A stretch of 23,537 nucleotides of DNA from positions 1-23,537 of IMG/VR virus record IMGVR_UViG_3300035670_001260; one strand, written 5' to 3'. The notes under the pieces are model-generated. The model was given only the letters and a program-made list of their open reading frames with translations, made no database searches and was not told where the DNA came from. Of the stretch, positions 13,709 to 20,789 are shown one piece after another; positions within the stretch are counted from its first letter, which is position 1; every line of letters begins with the position of its first letter. Position numbers and translations under genes: made by a program. The DNA comes from a virus.

Positions 13709-13953
13709 TGGAAGAAGTCACTGTCAGCTTCGGCTTAAAGGACATTACGCTGATGGTCGGCGTAGGCGTGACTATGGTTGGTATAGGTCTAGCAGTCGGT
13801 CAGGCCAAGAATGAATTTGCTCACCTTCGTGCGGCAGTGGCCAAGCTGGAGACGATATTGACTAACGGGTTGTCACGTAGAGTTGAGAATATTGAACGAC
13901 ATGTCCAGGCTCTGCCTTGCGCAGAGGACGATTGTCCTAATGGAGAGGATTAA
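13705..13953 (+). CDS. Small single-span membrane protein A (paralogue of 15353-15574)
   Basis: An 82-aa protein with one N-terminal membrane span (ITLMVGVGVTMVGIGLAVG, about 14-32), then a coiled-coil-like helix, the block TNGLSRRVENIERHV and a tail LPCAEDDC with two Cys. The 73-aa protein at 15353 has the same plan: span, TNGLTDKVDNIEAIV and LPCVTKEC, with about one heptad less in the helix. Topology suits a holin, an i-spanin or another small lysis or superinfection protein, but no family name can be given. It overlaps the previous gene as ATGATG and is followed at once by the GC-rich cassette. Confidence 0.75.
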   Translation: MMEEVTVSFGLKDITLMVGVGVTMVGIGLAVGQAKNEFAHLRAAVAKLETILTNGLSRRVENIERHVQALPCAEDDCPNGED

Positions 13954-13954
13954 G

Positions 13955-14470
13955 ATGAGATACGCAACGACGGCGGCGGTACTCGCCATTCTCGCTCTGG
14001 TAGCGCCGGGCGACGCACAGACGTGGGGCGACCTGCGTCCCGCGCCGATCGCGCCGATACTCTGGGACGCGGCTCCCACGCTCGACGTATTGGACACGAT
14101 GGAGGCGACCCAGCGTGACATGCGATGGGCACGGCGGCTCATCGAGGACGCCTACGAACTGACGTGGCTCGGGATGAAGGTTGACGGCCAGATCTGCATC
14201 AACGATGCCGTCGAGACGCTGGAGCAGCTACAGACGAAGCACGCGGCGGCAATTCTGCGTCTGCGTGACTACGCGTCGAAGAACAGCAAGAACTCGCTCG
14301 GCTGGGATGCGCGGGAGTACTGGCAAAGCCTGAGAGTCGAGAGCGCGAGACTGGTAGTTGTGGCGCGTAGCTTGCGGGCCGTGATTGACGGACTGGCGGG
14401 CACCGAGGACATAATGCAATGGCGTACCGCGCTGGAAGCGTGGGCGCAAGAGAATGGAGTGCAGAAATGA
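13955..14470 (+). CDS. Secreted helical protein A (cassette gene 1)
   Basis: ATG 13955 follows GGAGAGG (13942-13948) by six bases, giving 171 aa. An earlier in-frame TTG lies inside the upstream gene and is not used here. Residues 1-21 form a clear signal peptide (TTAAVLAILALVAPGDA|QTW). The mature part is helical. Residues about 43-165 align without large gaps with residues about 20-140 of the LamG protein at 15871: shared EA..xD, YE (67-68 / 45-46), LG (72-73 / 50-51) and a C-terminal ARLVVVARSL...W..AL.A block. Local base composition is clearly GC-richer than its left neighbour. No named family. Function unknown; exported by prediction. Confidence 0.68.
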   Translation: MRYATTAAVLAILALVAPGDAQTWGDLRPAPIAPILWDAAPTLDVLDTMEATQRDMRWARRLIEDAYELTWLGMKVDGQICINDAVETLEQLQTKHAAAILRLRDYASKNSKNSLGWDAREYWQSLRVESARLVVVARSLRAVIDGLAGTEDIMQWRTALEAWAQENGVQK

Positions 14471-14859
14471 AGCGGTACATCGTGACGGGACTGATAGCGG
14501 CGCTGGCGTTCGGCGCGGGGACGTTGGTGGAGTGGCCGGGCGTGTTCGCCGCGCAGGAGAACCCGCAGGTCATCAGCTACGCCAACGAGGACGTGCGCCA
14601 GGGCTGCGACAGCGTGATCCGCACTTATCGCCAACTGAAGAGCGACGTTCAAGACTGGTATGCGAAGGGACTGACGGTCCCGGCGGACGCGGATTTGCTG
14701 TCCGACGGGAGCGCGACGGACGGACGCACACCGATCACCAATTCCGACGTGCTGCTCTACGTGTCGAATGCCGAGGCGTTGATCGCGTGGCTGGAAGCGG
14801 ACAACAACGCGCGGCTGAATGTCTTCCTGAAACCAAACGTCAATGGTGATAGCCAATGA
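14467..14859 (+). CDS. Secreted small protein (cassette gene 2)
   Basis: The 130-aa product starts at ATG 14467 (ATGA overlap; GGAG seven bases upstream); an in-frame ATG at 14419 would spoil the signal peptide. Residues 1-29 are a signal sequence (RYIVTGLIAALAFGAGTL, then VFAA|QEN). The mature part has YRQLKSDVQDWYAKGL, then LLSDGSATDGRTPITNSDVL and a final helix, AEALIAWLEADNNARLNVFL. The 'DGS..DGR.PIT..DV' arrangement recurs in small phage structural proteins, normally without a signal peptide as far as I know, so a fusion of an export signal to a virion-type domain is possible. GC-rich like its neighbours. Confidence 0.65.
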   Translation: MKRYIVTGLIAALAFGAGTLVEWPGVFAAQENPQVISYANEDVRQGCDSVIRTYRQLKSDVQDWYAKGLTVPADADLLSDGSATDGRTPITNSDVLLYVSNAEALIAWLEADNNARLNVFLKPNVNGDSQ

Positions 14860-15356
14860 CGCGCTGGGTACTGATAGCCGCGCTGCTGCTGTGCGGCGCG
14901 GCGCAGGCGACGACGTACTACGTCGATCCGTCCGGCGGGAACGACGGCAACGCTGGCACGTCGTTCGCCGCTGCATGGGCGACGACGCAACACGCGGCGG
15001 ACACGGCGGTAGCGGGCGACGTGGTGAGGTTATGCCAGACTGCGACTGAGACCACCGCCGCCGACGGCACGGCCACGGGAGTGACAACGCAGAAGTACAC
15101 CGGTAAGGTGCGAATGCTACAGACCGTTCCAGGAGCCGGTGGAGACGCGCCAACGGACAACTACGATGGCGTCATCACCGATGCGGATGGGATGGACGTG
15201 CTAGCTGGGGCGGGAGCGAACAGAAGCACGAGCGCGACGCAGGTGGTCGCGGACGCGAGCCTAGGGGCCGTGGTAAACTCGGTACTTACGCTGGACATCT
15301 CCGCCGCTGGCGACACGAACAAGGGTACCTGGCAGATTGTAGTGGAGGGCACATGA
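14856..15356 (+). CDS. Secreted, truncated beta-helix (pectate-lyase-like) protein (cassette gene 3)
   Basis: A 166-aa protein with a signal peptide (WVLIAALLLCGAAQA|TTY) directly followed by YYVDPSGGNDGNAGTSFAAA and WATTQHAADTAVAGDVVRLC, the entry motif of right-handed beta-helix carbohydrate-active proteins. In complete enzymes several hundred residues of beta-helix follow. Here only about 110 more come before the stop, so it appears to be a cut-down or decayed form. It shares the YVD..G....N.G and AT..A....A..GDV pattern with the capsid-adjacent beta-helix protein at 12083. Start overlaps the previous stop as ATGA. GC content is the highest seen in the window (44 of 60 bases in 14881-14940). 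Confidence 0.68.
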   Translation: MTRWVLIAALLLCGAAQATTYYVDPSGGNDGNAGTSFAAAWATTQHAADTAVAGDVVRLCQTATETTAADGTATGVTTQKYTGKVRMLQTVPGAGGDAPTDNYDGVITDADGMDVLAGAGANRSTSATQVVADASLGAVVNSVLTLDISAAGDTNKGTWQIVVEGT

Positions 15357-15574
15357 TGCAAGACGTGGCAGTTCAGATACATCTAACCGACCTACTGATG
15401 GCGTTTGGAATCTTTGGTACGGCATTCGGTGTGGCTGGGTCGTGGTACAATCTCAAGAGAGACGTGAAAGACTTGAAGAGTAAAGTCACGAACGGCCTAA
15501 CTGACAAGGTGGATAACATCGAGGCAATAGTGATGACTCTGCCTTGTGTGACTAAGGAATGTAAGGAGCTCTAA
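15353..15574 (+). CDS. Small single-span membrane protein B (paralogue of 13705-13953)
   Basis: A 73-aa protein; ATG 15353 or, better spaced from GGAGGG (15344-15349), ATG 15356. Both paralogues start MM with an acidic residue nearby. The span LLMAFGIFGTAFGVAGSWY is followed by a shortened helix, TNGLTDKVDNIEAIV and LPCVTKEC. Conservation of the C-terminal block with a diverged span suggests the soluble tail and its two Cys matter. The composition drops back to about 47% GC here (28 of 60 in 15361-15420), marking the end of the GC-rich cassette. Confidence 0.75.
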   Translation: MMQDVAVQIHLTDLLMAFGIFGTAFGVAGSWYNLKRDVKDLKSKVTNGLTDKVDNIEAIVMTLPCVTKECKEL

Positions 15575-15577
15575 GTT

Positions 15578-15871
15578 ATGGCAACGTACACAGAAGTGAA
15601 CAGTGGGCTGGCCACTATCGAGAATCAGATTACGTATACGAGAAACGAACTCAAGAAAGCTAAGGTCGGCTTCGCACAGCAGTCCAGCATTCTGGCGGGC
15701 ATCCCCAGCACGTACCAGTCGATTATCGACGCCATTAACGCGTACACACCGACTGGTGCGGTGGAGCAGGTGGCGAAGGATAAGCTCGCGAAGTACGCGG
15801 CGGAGTACACTGCACTCAAGAGCGCAGCCGACGCAGCAGTCGCGGCACTTGCTGCTATCACGGAGTTCTAA
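15578..15871 (+). CDS. Small helical protein
   Basis: 97 residues, all-helical by pattern (ENQITYTRNELKKAKVGFAQ, then AKYAAEYTALKSAADAAVAA), with no signal or membrane segment. AAGGAG (15563-15568) lies nine bases before the ATG, and its stop overlaps the next start (TAATG). Ala-rich coiled-coil proteins of this size are frequent in phage tail regions, but no family can be named. Confidence 0.68.
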   Translation: MATYTEVNSGLATIENQITYTRNELKKAKVGFAQQSSILAGIPSTYQSIIDAINAYTPTGAVEQVAKDKLAKYAAEYTALKSAADAAVAALAAITEF

Positions 15872-17391
15872 TGTGGCTCACCTGCCTACTTATAACAGCA
15901 ACGCCGATATTCTCGGAGCGGCTGCCGTACCAGACAGCACTCAGCACTGTCGAAGCCATCGAGGCGGACCTCGAGGGTGCGACAGAGCGCCTGGAGTACT
16001 GCTACGAAGCGGTATGCCTAGGCAGGTGGGACCATGCGCTAATGCGGGCGAATGGCGCGGCGGCAGTGCTTGCTGGCTTCAACGAGAAGTACACAGCTCG
16101 CATAGAGCACGCGTACAGCCTATCGGAGAAGTATCCAGACACACCAGTGATAGAAGCACTGCTGGACAGGTTGTATGCTGCTCAGGTAGACGCAGAGCGG
16201 CTGATGGTGGATGTGCGTCTGTGGGTGGAAACAGTACAGGCACTGTCTGGACTGCCGATTGCAGAGTGGAAGGCGCAATTAGACGCACTGCTGGAGGCCC
16301 CCATGTCTCTTCCAACTAGCGGATACGACCTCTATTCGGTTCAGAACCCGGCTGGCGACGTCACGAACTTTCCGTTCTACGTCGACTTGAGCCTGATGTC
16401 TGCTAGTTGGTGGGCCGCAATAGACACGACAGACTTCACTAAGGGAAGAGCGGCGATACACGCAAGCGAGACGGAGCTTGCATGCGAGTGGAAGAACGTA
16501 AATACTACCGCTAAGACGGGAGAATTGTACACTAAGTGGTCTGCGACCATAGGTGCTGCTGGCAGCAACTCACTCAGAGTCTATCCGCCGATGGCCGCCA
16601 ACGCAACAGTGGCGGCTGGCGACCCTTACGGAAGTCAAGCAGTGTGGACTGGCGCCTCTGTTGTTTGGCACATGGATGATGCTAGCAGTACAACTGTCGC
16701 CGATAGCACGTCTAATGGCAATACAGGAACGAAGGAATCTGCGAACCCAACAGAAATTACCGGAAAAGTAGGCGATGCTGCACAGGCATTTTCTGGAGAC
16801 TCTACCAGTAATAGAAACAGACTGTATACCGCCGCTAGGACGGTTACTGCTCCGACAGCTATGTCGTTTAGTATGTGGGCAAACGTTCACGACGCAATGC
16901 CCAATACGTACTCTGGACGGCTATGGAGTGAACGCGGAACGCAGGGGCCATTTCTAAGTGTTCATGATGACAGGAACTTGATGTTCTACTGGAGTGGCGC
17001 TACTGCGTTAACACACAGGTCTAATAATGCGGTCATCTCTCTAGACACTTGGCATCACATCGGTGTCACGTGGGACGGGTCTAATACTGCCGCTAACGCG
17101 AAAATTTATGTCGATGGCTCAGAAGTAGGATATCAGACCACTACTAACGGTGCTACCTTAGCGAACGCTACTGGGTCTGGCCTGTATTTAGGCAGAGAGG
17201 CAACTACAGCCACAAGCGATACACCTATCGACGCCGACATAGACGAATTTCGGCATACCCTTGGAGAGAAATCTAGCCAATGGTTTGCTTATGAGTATGC
17301 TAATATGTCTAATCCATCTTCGTTCTGGGGAACACCTACATGGGTGTCCCACGGCACGCCGTTGTACTATCACCGCCGGAGGGCGAATTGA
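15871..17391 (+). CDS. DUF2341-LamG lectin-like protein with N-terminal helical domain
   Basis: 506 aa in three parts. Residues 1-15 are a short, weak signal-like hydrophobic stretch (WLTCLLITATPIF). Residues about 20-142 are a helical domain matching the secreted helical protein at 13955. Residues about 160-240 (GDVTNFPFYVDLS, then AIHASETELACEWKNV) fit DUF2341. Residues about 265-485 (VVWHMDDASSTTVADSTSNG, then TWHHIGVTWDGSNTAANAKI and LYLGREATTATSDTPIDADI) are a LamG/concanavalin-like jellyroll. DUF2341 next to LamG is a known pairing in carbohydrate-binding surface proteins. It likely binds glycans on the host surface or as a fibre tip. Tail-module context supports a receptor-binding role; no catalytic residues are visible. 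Confidence 0.78.
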   Translation: MWLTCLLITATPIFSERLPYQTALSTVEAIEADLEGATERLEYCYEAVCLGRWDHALMRANGAAAVLAGFNEKYTARIEHAYSLSEKYPDTPVIEALLDRLYAAQVDAERLMVDVRLWVETVQALSGLPIAEWKAQLDALLEAPMSLPTSGYDLYSVQNPAGDVTNFPFYVDLSLMSASWWAAIDTTDFTKGRAAIHASETELACEWKNVNTTAKTGELYTKWSATIGAAGSNSLRVYPPMAANATVAAGDPYGSQAVWTGASVVWHMDDASSTTVADSTSNGNTGTKESANPTEITGKVGDAAQAFSGDSTSNRNRLYTAARTVTAPTAMSFSMWANVHDAMPNTYSGRLWSERGTQGPFLSVHDDRNLMFYWSGATALTHRSNNAVISLDTWHHIGVTWDGSNTAANAKIYVDGSEVGYQTTTNGATLANATGSGLYLGREATTATSDTPIDADIDEFRHTLGEKSSQWFAYEYANMSNPSSFWGTPTWVSHGTPLYYHRRRAN

Positions 17392-18422
17392 TGAACTTCA
17401 TTAAACAAAGCACCGCAGTCATCCTGAAGCTGGGTCCGTTCGTCGATGATACGGACTTCAAGACAGCAGAGACTGGATTGACGATTGCGCAAGGCGATAT
17501 ACAAATAAGCAAGAATGGCGGTGCGTTTGCGCAGACAAGTGCGGCGTCGCCTACTACGACGCACGATGCGGATGGATGGTATCCAATTCCACTAACGACG
17601 ACGGACACTGGAACGCTTGGACACATCATGGTCCAGGTGTTGGTGAGTGGCGCATTGCCGGTGTGGTGGGAAGGGCTAGTGCTTCCAGCAAACGTGTACG
17701 ACGCGCTCGTAGCGGGCAGCGACTACTTGCAGGTAGACGCTGTGCAGGTAGAAGGCGGAGATGCTACGGACGCGCTCGGCACGGCACAGACGGGCGACAC
17801 GTATGCGAGACTGGGAGCGCCAGCTGGAGCCAGTGTGAGTGCGGATGTTGCCGCGGTGAAGGCACAGACAGCTGCAATTGAGACAGATACGCAAGACATT
17901 CAGACGAAGCTTGGCGCGCCAGCTGGGGCATCGGTATCTGCAGATGTGGCCGCGGTAAAGGCACAAACTGCTGCAATAGAGACCGATACGCAAGATATCC
18001 AGATAAAGATTGGCACGCCGTCTGTCAGTCTCGCAGCCGACATTGCTGGTGTGTCAGCCCCAACTGAGACTGAGGTAGCAGCAGAAGTTGACTCAGTGCT
18101 GACCGCCGCCCACGGGTCCGGTGCATGGACTAGCGGTGTGGCAGGTAGCGGTGATACTGAGGTCAACAGCAGCTCTCTCGACGATGAGAGCGATACGATG
18201 GTATTCCAAACGAGCGGTGGCGCTGGCATCGGCGGGGCGACAGTGCGGGCGTATGTGAAGACCGAGTACGACGCTGGCACCTACACGGTGAGAGCTACCG
18301 CCACTACCGAGGATGACGGCACCTGGGGCCCGATATACCTGAACGATGGCGTTCAGTACACTATCACCTTCTTCAAGCCCGGCTACGCAGTAGCCACTAC
18401 AACGATAACTGTGGGAGCGTAA
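17391..18422 (+). CDS. Tail protein with tandem coil repeats
   Basis: ATG 17391 overlaps the previous stop, with GGAGGG at 17378-17383; the frame is open upstream but the N-terminal domain begins here. 343 aa. An N-terminal beta domain (KQSTAVILKLGPFVDDTDFK and LPVWWEGLVLPANVYDALV), of a kind common in phage tail proteins, covers about 1-125. Two near-identical 33-residue repeats (141-173 and 174-206) and a partial third follow, with core SADVAAVKAQTAAIETDTQD. A C-terminal Ig or transthyretin-like domain (about 270-343: GIGGATVRAYVKTEYDAGTY, then YTITFFKPGYAVATTTI) ends it. The repeats suggest a trimeric coiled-coil shaft. Likely a fibre or baseplate component. Confidence 0.72.
   Translation: MNFIKQSTAVILKLGPFVDDTDFKTAETGLTIAQGDIQISKNGGAFAQTSAASPTTTHDADGWYPIPLTTTDTGTLGHIMVQVLVSGALPVWWEGLVLPANVYDALVAGSDYLQVDAVQVEGGDATDALGTAQTGDTYARLGAPAGASVSADVAAVKAQTAAIETDTQDIQTKLGAPAGASVSADVAAVKAQTAAIETDTQDIQIKIGTPSVSLAADIAGVSAPTETEVAAEVDSVLTAAHGSGAWTSGVAGSGDTEVNSSSLDDESDTMVFQTSGGAGIGGATVRAYVKTEYDAGTYTVRATATTEDDGTWGPIYLNDGVQYTITFFKPGYAVATTTITVGA
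17811..18053 (+). repeat. 99-bp in-frame tandem repeats within the tail protein gene
   Basis: Units begin at 17811, 17910 and 18009 (the third diverged and partial). The first two encode the same 33 residues except the penultimate (Thr or Ile), but differ at many third codon positions. The repeat is therefore old and kept by selection on the protein. Confidence 0.85.
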
Positions 18423-18423
18423 C

Positions 18424-19140
18424 ATGCCAGTAACAGGAACACCAGTATCTGCTAGTACGACTATAACTACACTGCAAGGACTGAGGACGCAGTTAGTTAA
18501 AAAGACTGGACTTACTAGATTGGTAAGTACAAAGGTGCAAGGTAGTGATACTGTACCAGATTATGATGTAGATAACGGTGCAGATTTGTACATCAACATG
18601 GCGGTGCGCTGGTGGGATGAGAAGTTCTACATTGAGCGTATGCAGTCTGTTGCGCTATCTGTAGATGCGTACGAATTGACGCTGCCAGATACGTTGCTAT
18701 CTGTTGAGTACATGGCTCTGGACGACCAACAAGATCCACTAACGGCAGTAAACGAACGGTGGATGCGAGAAGCTTTTGGCGTACCATTCAGCGGAGAAAC
18801 TAGCGAGACCCCGCTGTATTGGTGCTTCAAAGGTGGCTCAGACGCAGGGTCTGCTAACAAGACTATCTACATCATGCCACCTAACGATATTAGTAGGAAT
18901 GTGCTGGTGTATGGCCACTTTCGCGAAGCTGAGCTCGTAGACAACGCAGACACAAATTGGTGGACATTGAATCACTGGGATAAGGTACTCTTTGTAGCAG
19001 TGCAGTTGGCGCTGGACTTGGACCTTAACCCGGACGGGAATAGCACTCTCCAACGTCTCCTCTATGAGGTACAGCAGTCTATTGTTCGCCATAAGGTCTA
19101 CAACGAAGTCAGTGTGCATGGCACCGTAATGCGAGGCTAG
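18424..19140 (+). CDS. Head-tail adaptor-like protein (putative)
   Basis: 238 aa, starting two bases after the previous stop with GGGAG (18413-18417) six bases upstream. After an N-terminal arm, the central pattern DLYINMAVRWWDEKFYIERM, then VDAYELTLPDTLLSVEYMAL and GETSETPLYWCFKGG, resembles adaptor or gatekeeper proteins that sit beneath the portal in short-tailed phages. The C-terminus, WDKVLFVAVQLALDLDLNPD plus a long helix, also fits. Its position before two nozzle-like proteins matches the T7 gp11-gp12 order. The family assignment is by pattern and context; a generic virion protein remains possible. Confidence 0.6.
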   Translation: MPVTGTPVSASTTITTLQGLRTQLVKKTGLTRLVSTKVQGSDTVPDYDVDNGADLYINMAVRWWDEKFYIERMQSVALSVDAYELTLPDTLLSVEYMALDDQQDPLTAVNERWMREAFGVPFSGETSETPLYWCFKGGSDAGSANKTIYIMPPNDISRNVLVYGHFREAELVDNADTNWWTLNHWDKVLFVAVQLALDLDLNPDGNSTLQRLLYEVQQSIVRHKVYNEVSVHGTVMRG

Positions 19141-19141
19141 G

Positions 19142-19363
19142 ATGAGAAAGAAACGTACTAGACGCGAACCTCCTCCGCAGTTTAATACTGCACGAATTGA
19201 GCATTACCGCGAAGGCATTAAGCAGAGACAGATGCTAAAGGACAAACGCTATGAGTCAACTTTTATCTCTGACAGAGAGCTTAACGAAGGGCTTGCGAAT
19301 GAACTATCGACAGCGCAAGAACTCGTTGGGGTTGACGAAGCTAAAGAACCAAATAGCGACTGA
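19142..19363 (+). CDS. Small basic protein
   Basis: 73 residues, strongly basic at the N-terminus (MRKKRTRREPPPQF) and acidic at the C-terminus (QELVGVDEAKEPNSD), with a helical middle. GAGG lies a few bases before ATG 19142, one base after the previous stop. Its last 113 bases overlap the next gene in another frame, unusually long for this window. The bipolar charge suggests an unstructured nucleic-acid- or protein-binding role. No family recognised. Confidence 0.6.
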   Translation: MRKKRTRREPPPQFNTARIEHYREGIKQRQMLKDKRYESTFISDRELNEGLANELSTAQELVGVDEAKEPNSD

Positions 19364-20789
19364 GCATGGGTTGTATAAGCATGAGCTGATTACGCAGGCT
19401 TGTGCTGTTACGCCGACACTTCCTGGAACACAGCTGCATGTTGGTCCCTCGTATACGCTGCTGTTTGATGGCACCAGCGTCTATAGCGTAGATAGGAGTA
19501 CTGACCCCTGGACCATTGGTTCTGCTCTTTCGATACTGGACTTGGCTGGCAGTCCTGATAGTATTCAGGCTGGTGGTCGGTGGCATGTGATGGAGTTTGA
19601 AGAAGGATGGATGGCCTTCAATGGTTCGTGCGTTGTCTTTCGTGAGCCGAACAGCACGTACCATGTCGATTATGTTGCGCATGCGTTGACTGGCGCTTCG
19701 ATCAACGGCAGGGCGTTCTTTGGCGGAGTGGGACGGTATTATACCATAATGAATAGCCTTGGTGGGGCTAACTTAACGCTGTATGGTAACGTACTAACCA
19801 ACGTCTCGGACAGTTGGGTACAGTGGTGCAGCGTACGTGGATTGGATATTCTGTGGCCGCAGTACCCAGAACGAATGATGGCAGACCATGATACACCGGC
19901 GTACGACAATGACGTCGGTAGAGCAATTGAAGAGGATTTTAAGAATCAGCGAGGGCTGTCCCCAACTAGCGAGAACGGCACGGTACTCTGCGTTAAGCAG
20001 CTAGGCAATATGGCCATCGTGTATACGAGTGATAGCATATGGGCTTTTGTACCATCCGTGGTAGAACCGGATAGCACGCCACTGTTTGGCAAAGTAAAGC
20101 TGACGGACTATGGGATAATGGGCCGCGGAGCTGTCTGTGGTGACCTACGTAAGCACATCTTCGTTGATCGCCTTGGGATGGTACGGGAGTTGATTCCAAG
20201 TTTGGAGCTAATCGAGAGAGGTTATGAGGAGTTCTTCCTCGGCGCGTGGATAGCTGGAAACGCTTCTGAGATTACCATGGACTGGGACAGCACTCGACAG
20301 TACGCGTATATAACTACAACGTATGACGCAGAGACGCGCACCTTTATATTGACTCCTTCAACGTTGTCTATGCTTGGTGTCGAGCAGGTTGTGACACTGG
20401 CTAATGTACGAGATTTGGTCAGCACAGGTGCTGAGCTAGTTGGGCTTTCCGTTGTTACTGCAGACACTGAGTTTGAGCTGGAGACGGATGAGCTAGACTT
20501 TGGCCAACCTGGCCTGAAGTTGGTAAAGGGATTGCATGTAGGCGGAACTATTCCGAGTGATTTGCAAGGGAAGATATTCTATAGGGTAGACGAGCGTTCA
20601 GCTTTTACGGATAGCGGTTATGTAACGGTTTTACCCACTGGCTACATACCATTGAACGTTTCCTGTGTGGACTGTAAGATTGCTCTCTCCTGTACCGACT
20701 ATACGCAAATTCAACTGCACTCACTATCCGTCGAGCTAGACACTGTGGGCAAATACGTATCACGCAACGTATTGACGAGGCAGTCATGA
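19251..20789 (+). CDS. Nozzle-like virion protein 1 (paralogue of the next gene)
   Basis: 512 aa from ATG 19251 (AAAGGA at 19237-19242, eight bases upstream). ATG 19299 with GAAGGG is a second good choice and would shorten the overlap with the small basic gene. Repeated strand motifs suggest a beta-propeller: WHVMEFEEGWMAFNGSCVVF, then MAIVYTSDSIWAFVPSV and KLTDYGIMGRGAVCGDLRKH. The same landmarks recur in the following gene (FVEIGNIWLLTNGSHLFYC; KITDVGVLGADTV...HIF), so the two are diverged tandem paralogues. After an adaptor-like gene, this would be the place for a tail nozzle or hub. T7 gp12 and P22 gp10 are functional analogues by position, not by proven homology. Confidence 0.68.
   Translation: MSQLLSLTESLTKGLRMNYRQRKNSLGLTKLKNQIATEHGLYKHELITQACAVTPTLPGTQLHVGPSYTLLFDGTSVYSVDRSTDPWTIGSALSILDLAGSPDSIQAGGRWHVMEFEEGWMAFNGSCVVFREPNSTYHVDYVAHALTGASINGRAFFGGVGRYYTIMNSLGGANLTLYGNVLTNVSDSWVQWCSVRGLDILWPQYPERMMADHDTPAYDNDVGRAIEEDFKNQRGLSPTSENGTVLCVKQLGNMAIVYTSDSIWAFVPSVVEPDSTPLFGKVKLTDYGIMGRGAVCGDLRKHIFVDRLGMVRELIPSLELIERGYEEFFLGAWIAGNASEITMDWDSTRQYAYITTTYDAETRTFILTPSTLSMLGVEQVVTLANVRDLVSTGAELVGLSVVTADTEFELETDELDFGQPGLKLVKGLHVGGTIPSDLQGKIFYRVDERSAFTDSGYVTVLPTGYIPLNVSCVDCKIALSCTDYTQIQLHSLSVELDTVGKYVSRNVLTRQS

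Noticed and set aside
13883-13954. Upstream extension of the 13955 gene from TTG 13883
   Set aside because: It would bury the signal peptide behind 24 residues and overlap the previous gene by 71 bases, while ATG 13955 has a well-spaced GGAGAGG.
14269-15153. Minus-strand 294-aa frame in the GC-rich cassette
   Set aside because: High GC lowers stop frequency and creates long antisense frames. The plus-strand genes have signal peptides, ATGA overlaps and SD sites; the antisense product is Arg/Ser/Pro-rich without domains.
15603-16319. Plus-strand 238-aa frame overlapping 15578 and 15871
   Set aside because: It is a frame-shifted reading of two genes with better starts; its product is Arg/Ser/Thr-rich and unlike a folded protein.
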